Origin: Ulota crispa
Lineage: Eukaryota > Streptophyta > Bryopsida > Orthotrichales > Orthotrichaceae
DNA length: 64,000 nucleotides
NCBI GenBank assembly: GCA_963920765.1
Contig: OY987242.1
Span: 5,544,789-5,608,788, forward strand
Reading direction: 5' to 3'
Below, in pieces: positions 9,855 to 22,826 of the stretch; the stretch's first letter is position 1, and each line of letters starts with the position of its first letter. Made by a program: the position numbers and the translations under genes. Under the pieces are notes generated by a model, which searched no databases, was not told the DNA's origin, and worked only from the letters and a program-made list of their open reading frames with translations.

Positions 9855-9994
9855 ACGGGTTATTCATTAAATTGGGAAAAAGCGACACTTTGGGACTTTT
9901 GGATTTAATGTTTTTAACAAATACTCTTCAAAAAAATATAGAACTCAAAAATACCAAAATATCAAAATTTCCCAATTTAATGAATATCTTGTTT
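9855..9994. mobile_element. CCATATTCATTAA-end MITE, short copy 5
   Basis: CGGGTTATTCATTAAATTGG on the left and CCCAATTTAATGAATATC on the right enclose about 140 bases. It is an internally deleted derivative of the family. Confidence 0.65.
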
Positions 9995-10019
9995 TGTCTG
10001 TTTGCATGCTTGTAAGTCT

Positions 10020-11110
10020 AAATGCTCCTAAATCCTTGGGGCCTTTATTTTGTTGAAAGACACCTAAAACTGCCATCTTTATTGCAAAGTACAAAAACGT
10101 TTGAAAATTGGTCTTTTTGTATATCTAACCATAGGATCTTGTACTAGACTTGTATTAGAATGTGCACACAAAAATCTATAAACTTTGACCCACAGATTGC
10201 AAGATATTTGCAATTGAATTGTAAAAAACAACCTTTTTTGCACCTTACATGATTAGATTATTTGACTTTGAGCTTTTTTAACTTAAATTTTTTGCACTAC
10301 AAAGTTTTGAGGTTTACTTTTTTATGGTGGGAAATTGAGTTAAGAATCTTTTAAAAAAAAACAAAAACCAAAAGTACCTAATTTTCATTCTTAAAAAAAT
10401 CATTAGGTGGATGAAGGTATGAGATTGAACAAAAACTTAAATTGTTAATAACCCTGCAATGGAAGTGAAACGCAATAATCCCAACGGTGAGATTGTTCTA
10501 AAAAGTAAACTTCAGCCTCCTCAACAATTTTTTTTGAAAAAATGTCAAAATTGCATTTAGAAATGAAGTTTAATAGTTTTTTTTTCTAGGATGCTTGAAT
10601 TGCTCAAAAAACAAGATTGTCCATAACTTTCTCATATCTAGTCCAAATGGAATGAATCAAAGCTTCAAATGTAAACAAAACTATAACCTATGAGAAGAAA
10701 AAGAATTCAAAAAAATTCAAACTTTTGTAATTTTTTTTGCTGCCCAATCTCCATAAATTTTTGCTTATCTAGGCATAACTTTTGCTTTTGGGCATGGATA
10801 GGAATAAAAATTATATTCCCCAAAAGCTAATGTGTTTATAAAAAATGATAAAAAAACAAACTTACTTCATACATGTTAATGATAATTATTGTTGCCAAGT
10901 GCCAAGTGTCAACTGGAAGTCAACACATGGATTTAAAGCCATAAAATTTAATAAAAATGAATATAATTTGATTTTTCCTTTTTTAAACTCTATAAATGCA
11001 TTAAAAATTAAGAGCAAACAGACACATCCATCTATGTGCTATTTTGTTTGTGTGTCTGCATGTCAGCAACCAAAACTTGCCCAAAGCAACGATCTTGCTT
11101 GACTTCAAGA
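10020..11110. other. Probable degenerate TTAA-family copy; no gene
   Basis: CTCCTAAATCCTTGGGG near 10,024 resembles the CCCCTAAATGCCC left end. The following text (CTAACCATAGGATCTTGTACTAGAC) recurs inside the 0.9-kb subfamily. I cannot find a right end. The rest is AT-rich, without coding evidence. Confidence 0.35.
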
Positions 11111-11114
11111 GCAG

Positions 11115-12026
11115 TTAACCCTTTAAGGACCACGCGACCATATTTTGGTCGCTGGGAGTGGTTTTTGGCTTGTAGGTTAAAATCACTCAATAATTTGGAA
11201 TTTGGTCTTGAAGAACGCATGTGATCACAAGAATTTTCATCCCTCTAAAAAAATAACAATGCAATCGGGTATTTGAGTTGATAAATAAAGGTGTTTATAT
11301 GGCATGGCTTCAAAATACGAATCCATTTTTTGTCAAAGATGGATCAAAGCAACAATACAATACATCAAGTATGCAAGAAGAATGTCAAATTAATTGCATA
11401 ATTCTAAAAAATTTCAAATTGCTTAAGAAATGCGCTTGTATTGTTTTCCTATACGATAGTAGTATAGTTGTAGTATTTGAAGATCTACTAAAATGGTGTT
11501 GTCATTTTGGCTTTAAAATTTGTCATCTTACATTTAAGGCCTATTCTTGATTTTTTTCACCAATTGGATTTTCCAAAATATTTATCAAATTTCTTGTAGA
11601 ACCATTTTAGGGCAACAAAGAAAGTGGGGTTTTTTACCTTTTTTGTCCACTTAGCTACACCTTGTGATTGCTATTCTTGTTTATTTTGTGTGAAACCAGT
11701 CTTATTGTAAAGGTGGGAAACCTTGCTTTCTAGAAATGTAAAGCTCTTTTCAATCAAAGCTTGCATGAAGCGCTAACATTCAAAACCACACAAGCATGAA
11801 ACACTAGAGATTTTTTGCATATGGCTCACCTAATCATTATAATGTTTCACGTCCAATGATAGATCTAGCTGAAATTTTGGTGCTTTACAATAAACAAGGT
11901 GTACTTCCCATTTGTACGGTTGGATTACTAAAATTGGGTGCATATTTGAGTTGATTGCTCATCTAAACTTACAGCCCTTGTTTTTAGTAAATTTTGTGAA
12001 AATGGGTATGGTCCTTAAAAGGTTAA
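11115..12026. mobile_element. TTAA-family element (912 bp), intact TTAA borders
   Basis: It begins TTAACCCTTTAAGGACCACG and ends GGTCCTTAAAAGGTTAA, an inverted pair about 17 bases long with exact TTAA on both sides. The interior has no open frame worth calling. Confidence 0.75.
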
Positions 12027-12267
12027 TCCTTTGTTTACTATCAATGGTTTATAAATCACTACCTGGAGTGCATGTATGTAAAATTTGAAGCTTTTGAGAC
12101 AAAATAAATCATGACCTAAGATGATTCCAGATCTTCATTTTTGTTAGATTTTTTTTTTTCCTTCTTTCCACTTCATCTATTTCATACAGCCCCTATTGTA
12201 GGTGTTTGAAACCAGTCATGATTCATTGTCCACCCACTGACCACTAGCTCTCTAAGCTAACTAGCTA

Positions 12268-12580
12268 AGGTAGGAGCATCCATAAGCATCAGTGTCCTCA
12301 TAATCATCACCTCTAAAATCTTGGAAAATTTATGGAAGTGAATAGATGTAATGACAAGAACGTACAACATGTAAACATGAAATCTTAAAAGTGGTTATGG
12401 GTGCAATGGCAGTTTGCTCTTTAAAAATCCACAACTTATCCTTAGAGTATCCAAATAATACATTTGAAAGTGCAAACTCATTTTTTTCTATTCCTAAAAG
12501 GATCCTATAATTTGCTAGTTGTTTATTAATAATCATCATGTTCAAAACCCTTAGTTTGACATTTATGGATGCTCCTACCT
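12268..12580. mobile_element. AGGTAGGAGC-end MITE, copy 1 (313 bp, TA target)
   Basis: The ends are AGGTAGGAGCATCCATAA and TTATGGATGCTCCTACCT, flanked by TA on each side. The interior runs CATCACCTCTAAAATCTTGG ... CTCTTTAAAAATCCACAAC ... GATCCTATAATTTGC, the same order as copies at 23.9, 37.5 and 61.6 kb. This is the cleanest representative of the family. Confidence 0.8.
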
Positions 12581-12662
12581 TAAGGGGGTTACAAATTACA
12601 ATGGTTTATGCCTGGGTTTGTGTTCCTCACTTCATGCCTTCTCTTATAGTACTTATTGATTA

Positions 12663-12915
12663 GAACACCATATTCATTAATTTAGGAAAAACGGAGGTAC
12701 CATTTTGTACTCCACCTTAAATCCAAAAAATTATCTTAAACCAAATTCCAAGGTATCAAATTCAGTATGAACCACTATGATTTTTTCCCTTGCAAATTCC
12801 TCCTCTCAAATAAGGACATGTGTACAAAAAAACAATGAGTTCAATTTTAGGAGATCTCCTAAAACCTCAAAAGTCCCAAAATGTACCGTTTTTCCCAGAT
12901 TAACGAATATGGTAT
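12663..12915. mobile_element. CCATATTCATTAA-end MITE, copy 6
   Basis: GAACACCATATTCATTAAT and TTTCCCAGATTAACGAATATG bound 253 bases closely matching copy 4. Confidence 0.75.
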
Positions 12916-13275
12916 TTCAGTCAGTTTGCAGTATATAGAATGATCAGTTTACTTGGGTTAAAGCCATGTAGTTAGTAGTGACTCTACAACGAGTGCTCCT
13001 TTGACTTTTTATTCTTTCAGTACCGACACCGGTAAGAACTAAGAACATCAACTCTAAATTTTCCTAATGGTAAAGATTATAAGTTCACTTTGGTAATCAG
13101 GTATGAATGCTAGCATGAAATGAGAAATGGGAAATGGGAATTTTTATCCCGGACAGTCTTGATATGAAGGATCGATATTCATCTTGGTCATAACCAATAC
13201 ACCAGTGAGCACAATGCTGAGAGTTCCACTACAAACAGCCAAGCACCACTCTCAAGACAGAAAAGCAAAAGCTTG
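12916..13275. other. Intergenic, nothing recognised
   Basis: No gene or bounded repeat seen. Confidence 0.3.
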
Positions 13276-13521
13276 GAACACCATCTTCGTTAAATTGGGG
13301 AAAAAGACACATTTTGGGATCTCTGAATTTTTTATTTTTGAGAGTATTTTAATGATTTAAAGCAAATTTTATGATGATTTATTCAAAATTTTACATCAAT
13401 GCTGTAGTATCTTGAAGAAATTATCATAAAACTCATTTTAAATTGTCAAAATATTTTCATAAATGCAAAATTTGGAAGTCCCAAAATGAGTCTTCTTTTC
13501 CAATTTAACAAATATGGTGTT
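13276..13521. mobile_element. CCATATTCATTAA-end MITE, copy 7
   Basis: Ends GAACACCATCTTCGTTAAAT and CCAATTTAACAAATATGGTG; TG lies outside each end, consistent with a TA-like two-base target. The interior differs from copies 2-6, so only the ends are shared. Confidence 0.65.
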
Positions 13522-13770
13522 TTGAACAAATTATACACTACATAATTGTCACTATGGGTGAGATTTGGTCAACAAATAGAACAAGCGGATGAGCAATTTG
13601 GACAACACGGACAGATGTTTTAGGGTTTTTGACTTAAAGGAAGAATAAAATTACTATTTTTATCTTTACTATGTGATATGGCTTTAAATCTGCATTCTAA
13701 CTTCATGTTGGCAACAAGCCAACAATGTGTGTAACTAGCATGTACAAGGTAAGCTATTTTAATCAATTGC

Positions 13771-14127
13771 TTAACCCCTAAACGTTGGCACAGACGAAAA
13801 ACGTCCTTTGCCTCAAAAAAATGACTCGATATTCTAGAAAAAGACTGATTTTGATCTAATTTTTTTTCAAAAGTGATCATAAATGCGTAGTGCATCATGG
13901 AAGGCAAAAAATTACCTCTTGAGATACATTCATTTTGTTTTGTAACCCAAATTGTGATACATGGTGTTAGCTCCCGAGCTGCCCTTCTTGCAATTTTCAT
14001 GAGGACACCATGCACTGTTGACTTTTCCAACTTTTTGAAGCAATGCTACTGGTGCGCATGTGCAAAACACTGTAGAATGCTACAAGCAAGGCAAGCCACG
14101 GTGATCCATCCATCCTTTAAGGGTTTG
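13771..14127. mobile_element. TTAA-family element, 370-bp subfamily
   Basis: It starts TTAACCCCTAAACGTTGGC and ends ATCCTTTAAGGGTTTG (right border decayed). The interior (GAGGACACCATGCACTGTTG, TGCTACAAGCAAGGCAAGCC) matches the copy at 59,042 in inverted orientation. Open frames here come from the repeat. Confidence 0.7.
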
Positions 14128-17100
14128 AGTCAATTATGAGTGGAGTTCATTAGTTGGACAAGAGCTCAATTGGGCATTTTGGGAGGACGGGTATAGGTCC
14201 TATAGGACAGACAATTTTTGATGTGACAACAATGCAAAGCTACGATATCCTTGAAATCTTAAATGTCAAGCTTTGTGCAACATGGGCTTTTACAAGAGGG
14301 GTTGATATGCCACATCTATCTAGATATGGAGTTATGGACTGTCCAAAGACCATAGATAAAGACCAAAATTGTCTTTAGTTAGTTTGTAAAACTTTAGGAC
14401 TCACTTGCAAAACATCACAAAATACTTGCAAAATATCAAAGAGACATGTCCAAATTAGACGACATACAGAGGTTTGGAAAATACATAGGCAGAAAATACT
14501 GAAAAATCTTCAATGTTCAGGGACACGGAGAGTTCATAATAATATGAACCGACTGTAACTACTGTAAAATGTGTTATTTATTAAACTGCCTCAAAGCAAG
14601 TTTACTAATAAACCACAAATAGCTTTTGAAGGTTACTAACAATTCGTTTGCGCATGCTAGAATAGTAGACGTACCATTTAATGCACTGTCACTGTGTCAC
14701 ACCCGTATACCTATCTACCACCTCTATTTGGAAATTTTGAAACATGAAAATAAAATTCAAACATCTCTCATATTTGAGCTCGATTCCTTTTTGCTCAAGA
14801 AACCAGAGATTTTGATGCTAATCTTACATGCTGAAGGTGAACAATAGCTTCACGACATCAGAGAGAAAAATTTCTTCAGATATTGAGTTTACTGCTTTTG
14901 AATTTTCCCTAAAATCTTCGGTTTTCCTTTGTAAAGAAGCTTCTTTACTGAAAAGTAGTTTTCTGATTATTCATTTCATTACCTATTTTTTTTTAAGATA
15001 TTTAAAATTTGGCAAACCTGTTGTTTGTCTACAGTTTTTTTAGTCGACTTTGGGGTAGTGCTGCAGTGGTTCCAAATGTGGATTTCAAAATTAAGGCAAG
15101 TTTCTAAAAAAGATTGTTAAATGTTGTTAAAATTCAAATTCAACACTAGTATTCGTATTTTATGTCAGCGTAATCTATGAACTTTGGTGGAAGGTTTGTC
15201 AAATGTAACCACACTTATGGATGAATCATGGATTTCCACAACTAGATTTTGTGAGAAGCAGCGTTTGGGGCAACGTTTTAGAACGTGCAATGTCCTGCTA
15301 AGGTTTGAATGTTTAATTCATTTTTTAGAGAGAAAACTATGAAATAGTATAGAAGTCAAGAGTTTCAATAGTTTCACTAATACTCACGCTAGACTTATTG
15401 ACTTTGCCACCTTGTTTGTAGGGTCAATGTAAAAAGCTTTGCTATTTATGAGCAAGAGAAAAAGCAAGAAACTGCCTTTATTTTGGAGTTGGTCATTTTT
15501 ATTCTCATCCAGAGTTCCTGAACTAAACCAAGGTCTCAAAGTCCAAATGTGAACTCCCAAGTCCCAAATAAAAATCTCCTAATGATAAATTTCTAAACAC
15601 TTACATCTTCTAGCATGTGAAGAAACAAAACTTTTGCACCCTAGCCCCACAAGTAAGGTGTCAAAATTGTTGAGTCCATGGTGAGGTTTGGTGTTCTTTG
15701 ACAAGTTAGTACGTGTCAAACGTTGAAATTGAGATCTCTCTCAATATTGGAAACAACTTGCAAACAACTTTCAAAATTAAAAAATCATTGAGTCTCTACC
15801 TTTGAAATAAATCACCTCTTCTCCTCTTCTTGTCTTCTATTGACAATGTTTTTGGAGTTGCTAAAAGGGGTGAAACCTAGCCTAGTAGTGTTCACATAGG
15901 AATCTCGAACGTACTTGTGATGCTTTTTTATTTAAGCTCCTGGTGGGATAAAACTGTCTTATATATTTCTTGGGTGCAAGTCAGAAAATTCCTAAAGCAA
16001 TCTAAAGTCCATATTTTGGATGAACCAAGTGCACAAAAGCTTAATTTTGTTTTGTTCAAACAAATTGTTTGTTTGGGTTTTTGAAACCAACCCATTTGAT
16101 GAAATTGAGATAAATAACATGTTTGTACAATAAGGTATAAGCCAACACATGTCAAAATTCAAAAATGAATCCAAACATGAAAAAAGGATGAGTTTTAGGA
16201 CAAGTTGGAGTTTGTCGGCGACACAAAACATCTAGGAATTTTGTAGCAATTGTAGGGATATTTGTGAACACCTACAGTTTGTTGGAATGTGAACACTTCC
16301 ATTTCCATTTACGGGAGCTTTAAGAACTGTGGCAAAGTTTGAGCTTCTCTCTTGTATGAACTGGGCAAATCGTAAAAACCTGGCCTATTACTTTACATAC
16401 ATTTCTAGGGCAACTTATATCTGAAATCTCTCAAAATTTGTATCGGGCAAATATCTTATCATAATTAATTTTCTGAAGGGAAGAACAAAATCCACTTCTC
16501 ATGTGAGTCATGTCTCTATGCGGTATAACTGATAAGTAATCCCCATGTAGGTTCTTTTTGCCAAAAGGTCTTGCTCCCTTGCATGGTTGGGTTCCGCCCT
16601 TTGCACTCCATGCAATAGGCCCTTATGGCAAAAACCCCTTGTGAAGATTCCTTAGCCAATAGAGAAGATAACATTTTTCATAAGGAGCCTTGACAATATT
16701 ATTTCGTACTTCATAGCTCATTGCATGTGGTTTATTGTAGTAGTCTGTATCAAGTATCAACGTTCACAAACATTTAAACTTATGAACATTTCCACGAGAT
16801 CTTTTGTATTGCTAAAAAAAAAAAGTGTGTACCCAAGAGTCAAATTTGAAATTGTAGTACATTCAGAGTAACGTTTTTAGCAACTTTAGCTAATTATAAA
16901 GATCCCATTTTAAAGTATTAGTGCACACACACTAGGGGGTTGTAACATATGAACCGATGTTATGGTACATGCAACAAGAATATTGATTATGTAGAACCAG
17001 ACTTTGGTACAAACATAAGTGGCATTTATCTCACCTTTTATGAGCAAACAACACACTAACTTTCAGAAGTAGACTAGTCAATACATGTCAAACATTGAAA

Positions 17101-17298
17101 ATTGACAACACAAAAACCAATGAGTATCTAATTTTGAAATGAACTATTGATTTTATTAGCAAAGTTTTCCTGGTATTGCTGAAGGAGGGATGCAGTCTAG
17201 TACTGCACTACAAGCCGTGGTTCACCAAATGCAGAGCGTGATCTTCCACAACCACCAACTAAAGCAGCTATTGCAGCTCACAACTGTAGTAACTATAA
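14128..17298. other. Unclassified 3.2 kb; weak direct repeat pair
   Basis: No coding region is convincing. Two stretches about 1.35 kb apart, 15,705-15,890 and 17,065-17,215, share an ordered series of phrases (GTCAAACRTTGAAA, GAGTMTCTA, CTTTGAAAT..., TATTGCTGAAGG versus GTTGCTAAAAGG, GTCTAGTA...). They could be the arms of an old LTR element or two copies of an unknown repeat. Confidence 0.3.
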
Positions 17299-17603
17299 GG
17301 GAAATTTGATGGATACCCCTGAAGTTTGGGATATCTGTACATATACCTAGAAATTGCACAAATACCCTCGGACCATAATTTTTAGGCATTTTTTTTTGTT
17401 GTACACGCCACTTCCTTCTCCCTTTGTGTGCAAGCTGGTTCTTTCATGTATTGTGTGTGCACAAAGTGAAAAAGGAAGTGGTGTGCACAACAATAAAAAA
17501 ACCTAGAAATTACATTCTGAAGGTATTTGTGTAACTTCTGAAAAACTAGGAGCATTTGTACAAATATCGCGAATTTCAGGAGCACCCATCAAATTATTTC
17601 CCC
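17299..17603. mobile_element. hAT-like MITE with GGGAAATTTNATGGATACCC ends, copy 1
   Basis: The ends are GGGAAATTTGATGGATACCC and, on the right, GAGCACCCATCAAATTATTT. The 8-base flanks AACTATAA and AATTATAA differ at one position, matching a hAT-type 8-bp target duplication. The interior has a second inner inverted pair around CACTTCC...GGAAGTG. Confidence 0.75.
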
Positions 17604-17974
17604 AATTATAACACATCTCCTGATGAAGCAAAGGCCCCACGAGCAATCGTTCACATGTGCTGCAATTGGAGATCACAGGCGACATTGATCTTGAAGAATA
17701 CTTACAATTTTTTTTATAACTTTCCATAGCAAGAAGCGTAGGAGATATGGCAAGTTCTTGACATACCAATTAGCGGAGAACGTCCATAGCGCTTGGGTTG
17801 CCACACTACACAGAAGGATTGCAACATGGCAGACAATCCATGCATTTAGCAAAAAGCAGACTCTCTAGCAGCCGTAGAATCAACATTTCATGAGGAGTGG
17901 TCCCTTTTGTTTTGCATTACTAACAACAATCATTGGGGCTTTACCACACCCAAGTACTTCACATATTTTTGAAA
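17604..17974. other. Intergenic, nothing recognised
   Basis: No gene or bounded element seen. Confidence 0.3.
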
Positions 17975-18210
17975 TTAACCCTTAAACGTTTGAGTGTGTC
18001 TTTGCAGCCAATACAATACAAGGTGTTTTTTCTTGTATTTGGAATGGATCCACACCTTTACAACATTTGAGTTCAATAAAAAAGTTGAAATATAGATCAA
18101 ATGCGGTTCTAATGAACTATTTGAGATCCCAAACTAAAACTTCTTATTGGTAACAAATGCCAATTATACAGCAACGTGTCTGTCATCCCCATGAGACGTT
18201 TAAGGGTTGA
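17975..18210. mobile_element. TTAA-family element, 240-bp subfamily (inverted)
   Basis: TTAACCCTTAAACGTTTGAG on the left and GAGACGTTTAAGGGTTGA on the right (border decayed to TTGA). The interior is the reverse complement of the 4,996 copy. Confidence 0.75.
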
Positions 18211-18386
18211 ACAGCCCTCGGGTCATGTACACACGTAATCATGTATACCTTTTCAATGGAATCTGCTTGGCCGAGTGAGTACTAATGTACATGATTTTCA
18301 CATTATTTTTATTATGCTGCTAGTTTTTGGGTTTTTGGAAGGCCGGTTGATGGAGAAGAACGTGCACTAGGGCGGAAAGGGATGTA

Positions 18387-18688
18387 AGGTGGGGCGCTCT
18401 AAAAGCGACCTTTTCAGAGCTGATTGCATTTGAGGGGAAGCTAAACTCCTTGAATCAATTTTCAGTAAATTTTGGTAGGAAGAAAAATGGAATTGACATC
18501 TAACCCAAGTTGTTTCATGTTTTTTGAACCTTTGTGGAATGAGTTATGGATTTTTGAAGTTGAAACCCAATGGTCACTTAAAGCGACCCCTCCTAGAATG
18601 TACATTCTGGATACATTGGAAAAAGCAAAATATACCTCTAGTTTAGAGGTTGCTTTTAGAGCCGGGTCGCTTTTAGAGCGCCCTACCT
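18387..18688. mobile_element. AGGTRGG-end element, short subfamily (302 bp)
   Basis: Terminal repeats AGGTGGGGCGCTCTAAAAGC and GCTTTTAGAGCGCCCTACCT are flanked by TA. The interior phrase GAATTGACATCTAACCCAAG recurs in the copies at 62,037 and 63,478. The 98-101 codon open frames on both strands are read out of this element and are not genes. Confidence 0.75.
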
Positions 18689-21573
18689 TAGTATATGTGG
18701 AATATTGTAAATTCACTACAGTTCTCCCTCCACACCACAATACACTTGTTCGATACAACCAGGTAGAAAATCACTAACTCTAGTTTGTGGCATTGTAGTC
18801 AGACACACTTTGTATTATTTTGGTAAACTACTTGTTGTTTAGGCATGAGACAACAGTCACTAGCCCTTCAGTACACTTGCTCACCAGAAGAGAGCTAACT
18901 AGTGTACAACGCGCTGCTAAAAACTTGTGGAGAAGGCAAGCAAAATCCTTTATCATCATTTCTACATGAGCAAGCTAATTCAAACTCCAACAAGCGTTGG
19001 CATGCTCATGATTTGCAACAACCTCTGGATATATACAGTCATCCTTAGTCTGAGTGGACTTTTATTCATGGTCCATCCTAAAAAAATGAGGTAGCATAAG
19101 GATATAAAGAATTGGGGAAACAAGTTACAGAGCCATGCATGGAAGTGTGTCGAGAATCAATAGAATCAGAAATTGGGATTGGTGTTTCAACAAGAATCTC
19201 ACAAGAAGCACAGATATTTTGAGTTTTTGAGTTTTCCAAAAGTAAAGAAAAACGCACATCACTGTGACAGGTTCTAATGAAGCATGGAAGTTTACCCTTA
19301 GTGCAACTTCATTTGTGACAAGCTCTGGTTAAATTCTTTTAGAAAAACTTCCTTGTACTTACGAACTTGAATTTGGTGTCAATTGCTGCTTCGTGTGCAT
19401 CGTGCAATGACCATGTATGTACTGTACAGGGCTTTTGTGCAAACAAAATCTGTTGAGTTTGCTTGGAATCTGCAATGGAATCAAAGTTTAAGATTTTGTA
19501 TTTCATTCAGTTCTTTGATTGCTTGAACGCAGACATGGCTTCGGGCGTGTTTGTAAATGGGGAACCTGGAGGAGAAAACCTTCCTTTACTTACTATAATT
19601 ATAGGGATTTGTCTTCCAAGCCTGATCCTTTGAAGACCTCGCAGATGAAGACCCCTGTTTTAGAAGACGTTTTTTCTAAATTACTTAAAAATTACAAGTC
19701 CTTCTGAGCTGGCAGACCGTCGAGGTTTTTCACAAGGCCAGTTTCATAGAATTGTGTTGATTTGGGTAGAATTAAGAATGAGGCCCTGAAGGCTTGATCT
19801 CATCAATCTTTGGTTTATTAAGTGTACCTGGATTCCCAATACTTAGATAAGACTTCGTTTATTAGACTTGGATTCCTTAGACTATATCATCTAGAACGTC
19901 AGGCCTGCACGGTGGGTCCTCCAGATACTCCTGTTCCCAGGTTCTTCTCGCCCAAAGAGCTTGCTAGCAACACAATATTAACCTCAATATACCTCAACAA
20001 TTCTGGCAATTATGCACATCTACACAACTGAGCGGCACAATTTCCCTATTTCTATGCCCTTTTCTGGAACCTTCTAAAAGTTCTTTTGGGGTATTGCAAC
20101 TTTTGGGGTATATTGCAATAGCAATGCGCGTGCCCTTGTACTAGTGTATTAAACCAAAAAAAAGGGAGCAAGTTGGAGTTTGATGAGGGTCAAGACAAAA
20201 GGAGGCGTAGACATGGAAGACAAATCGTTTCACAATGAAACTGATATAATTCTTGTTGTTAATGCTAGGAACAGGAGACTCTCCTCAATTCTTTCATTTT
20301 TTTTCAAAGCTGTTGCATGAATTGCACTATGACTAGTCCTGGAAAGGTCTGTAATCTGAGCATCATCAGTGCAACCCTTTGATCCTGAAAGTGAATGAAT
20401 GGTGAAGAATCTTGACAACAAATTGTGCACAAAATGTCCAATACTGACTTGTTATCAGAGCAGGTATTAATACAAGATTGCATTGAGGATGCTCTAAGTT
20501 TGCCAACTTTTCCTCATAAGTATCAACAAAACGGTGTCATATTTGTAATGAAAAAACCTCAAAATTTCCTTCAAAGTGAACTGCTTTGAAAGGTGCTCTG
20601 GCGAGATTCTACTACAGTCCCTTGATGAATATATTACTAACATCTTGCAAAATGTATTTTGAATATTTAGCTTCTCCTCCTTCAGAGCTTGATGTGGATC
20701 CATTTTCTTGACGTTCCATGCAAGTACGAAAGGAGAAAGTAGCAAAACAAGAGAGCAAAACCAGTGCAAAGCTTGAAGGGAGTTGCCGAAACAAGGAGGC
20801 ACTTCCCAGATGTGTATCTCAGTTCTATATTGAGTATTTTTCAGTGATTCCGGATGAAACTTGTTTAATAATTAAGAGATTAGTTAGCTGTTGAATACAT
20901 ATACCTACTAGTATTCTTAGGTGAGTATTAGATGGTCAATTTTAATTGGCACTTCTACTTAAATTAGTAATTAAGAACCGAACTTAGTTGGCAGGGTTGG
21001 TGGTAGTAGATAGCATTGGTTTTAGTATGTAGAAATTGTAATAGATTATGATCACATAAATATTGCTAAAAATCTTGAAGTCCAAAATCGAGAAAAACAA
21101 AGATTTGATAGTATTAACCATGACATTATGTAAAGTTGGTGAGGATGGTGGATTAACTAATGCTATTGCTAGTGGCTTAGCTCTGTTAGTAGTGTGAATA
21201 ACAAATACCAAAAGTACTATTGATTCTTGCTAAACAGAACTAACAACCATACAAGTTGTAAATACCCTGTGTGCACCTACTTTGTTGTCCTTAACAAAAA
21301 TCATAACTTTTTATTTCAAGAAAGTGGAAACAAGCTTTTACTTTCTTAGATGTTAAGTTATGGGTCAAGTTTGTTATGGGTCAAGCTTATTATGGAGCAT
21401 AATTGCTTCCGGCAACTTAGGTCAAGACCATTTAACCTCGGATACCTACAACTAATTCAAAAAGTCAATGGACAAGAAGGTTACGACCAACGTTTGGGGA
21501 GAAATTTTGACTACACCGGCTAAAATCTGGCATCTCTTATTTTCAACCTGTTTTTCTCTAGACTGTATTGAGT
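18689..21573. other. Unclassified 2.9 kb, no supported gene
   Basis: The stretch 19,534-19,705 has a less AT-biased composition and starts ATGGCTTCGGGCG, and 20,494-20,802 (minus) starts with a hydrophobic leader-like segment. Neither shows a domain, conserved motif or matching splice-joined extension. They may be relics of genes or of captured sequence. Confidence 0.3.
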
Positions 21574-21582
21574 ATATTCTAT

Positions 21583-21999
21583 GGGAATTGATATGTGTAC
21601 CACACCCTTTCAATTATTGTACTGTACCACACCCCAGAGTAAATTTTAGCTTTCTACCATCAAAAAGTTGAATTTGAGAATTTGGAGTTCAAATTTGGAC
21701 TTAGAGATCATGATTTAGTCTAGAGCCATAAAAAAAAGTTGCAATTCAACAACACCCAATGAGAAAGTTTAGTTAGGGAGAAAAGTGTTACTTTTACTTT
21801 TGTTTGTAAAAAAAGACAAATTTTTTCATTGGATGTTGTTTAATTGCAACTTTTTTGTGATTCTAGACTAAATCATGGTCTCTAAATCCAAATCTGAATT
21901 CCAAATTTTCAAATTCAACATTTTGATAGTAAGAATCTAAAATTTACTTTGAGGGTGTGGTATAGTAATTGAAAAGGTGTGGTACACAAATCAACTCCC
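21583..21999. mobile_element. Foldback MITE with GGGAATTGATATGTG ends, copy 1 (417 bp)
   Basis: The outer ends GGGAATTGATATGTGTACC and GGTACACAAATCAACTCCC pair, as do inner blocks (TTGAATTTGAGAATTTGGAG against CTGAATTCCAAATTTTC...). The 9-base flanks ATATTCTAT and ATTTTCTAT differ at one base, which suits a Mutator-type 9-bp duplication. A related copy lies at 28,339. Confidence 0.7.
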
Positions 22000-22008
22000 A
22001 TTTTCTAT

Positions 22009-22485
22009 GTGTCTAGTGTAATACACTATACTTCAAAATGGAAATTTGATTAAGTTTTAATCGAGTCAAATTCAACCAACTTTTTTGCATTTTGAACCGC
22101 CGCCTGACAATACACTACATGCCGCTCTCCCTGGACATAGGTTATGACAATCTATCATCATCCCTCTTTTTCACTTGTTGTGTGCCATGTGACAATGAAA
22201 ATGACTAGAGAAGGTTATGGTGTTAGGTAACATGATACTAGGAAACATGGTGTTGTGAGGCGTCTTGAAAACTCCATTCCAAAAACAACAGTTCATAGCA
22301 TCACCTAATTAAAACTTATGGAAAACTTGACTATTTGATTGTGAATGTGCACTTTTTTGCTTGTGGTGGATGGAGAAAGCTAAGCTGACAATTAACGTGA
22401 AGATGAAAAGAATACTGGTGGGGAATGACTTCATGTAAAAGGTAAAGAGTCTTGCCTACAATTTTAATATCTCAGTTAGCGCGTA
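22009..22485. other. Intergenic, nothing recognised
   Basis: No gene or bounded element seen. Confidence 0.3.
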
Positions 22486-22493
22486 TAATTTTA

Positions 22494-22818
22494 CGGGAAA
22501 TTTTCATGGATACCCCTGAAGTTTGCAATATTTACATAGATATCCCCGTCTTTTCAGAAACCACACAAATACCCTTGGACCAAAGTTTTCAGGCATTTGT
22601 TTTGTTGTGCATGTCACTTCTTTTTTCCTTTGTGCAAATGTTGTTTTGTTTTTTGTTTCATAACATTCCCTTCTTCAACATTGGTCATGAAGGAAGAGTA
22701 CAAGCACAATAAATAAATGCCTAGAAATCATGGTCCAAGGGTATTTGTGTAATTTCTAAAAATACATGGGTATCTAAGTAGACATTGCAAACTTCAGGGG
22801 TATCCATGAAATTTTCCC
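22494..22818. mobile_element. hAT-like MITE with GGGAAATTTTCATGG ends, copy 2
   Basis: The ends GGGAAATTTTCATGGATACC and GGTATCCATGAAATTTTCCC form an almost perfect inverted pair. The 8-base flanks TAATTTTA are identical on both sides (22,486-22,493 and 22,819-22,826), a clean hAT-type target duplication. Confidence 0.85.
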
Positions 22819-22826
22819 TAATTTTA

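Noticed and set aside
13620-14139. 136- and 80-codon frames
   Set aside because: They fall mostly inside the 370-bp TTAA element and are not conserved in the sister copy at 59,042.
18462-18777. Overlapping 98- and 101-codon frames on both strands
   Set aside because: They lie within a TA-flanked MITE with 20-base inverted ends whose other copies lack the frame.
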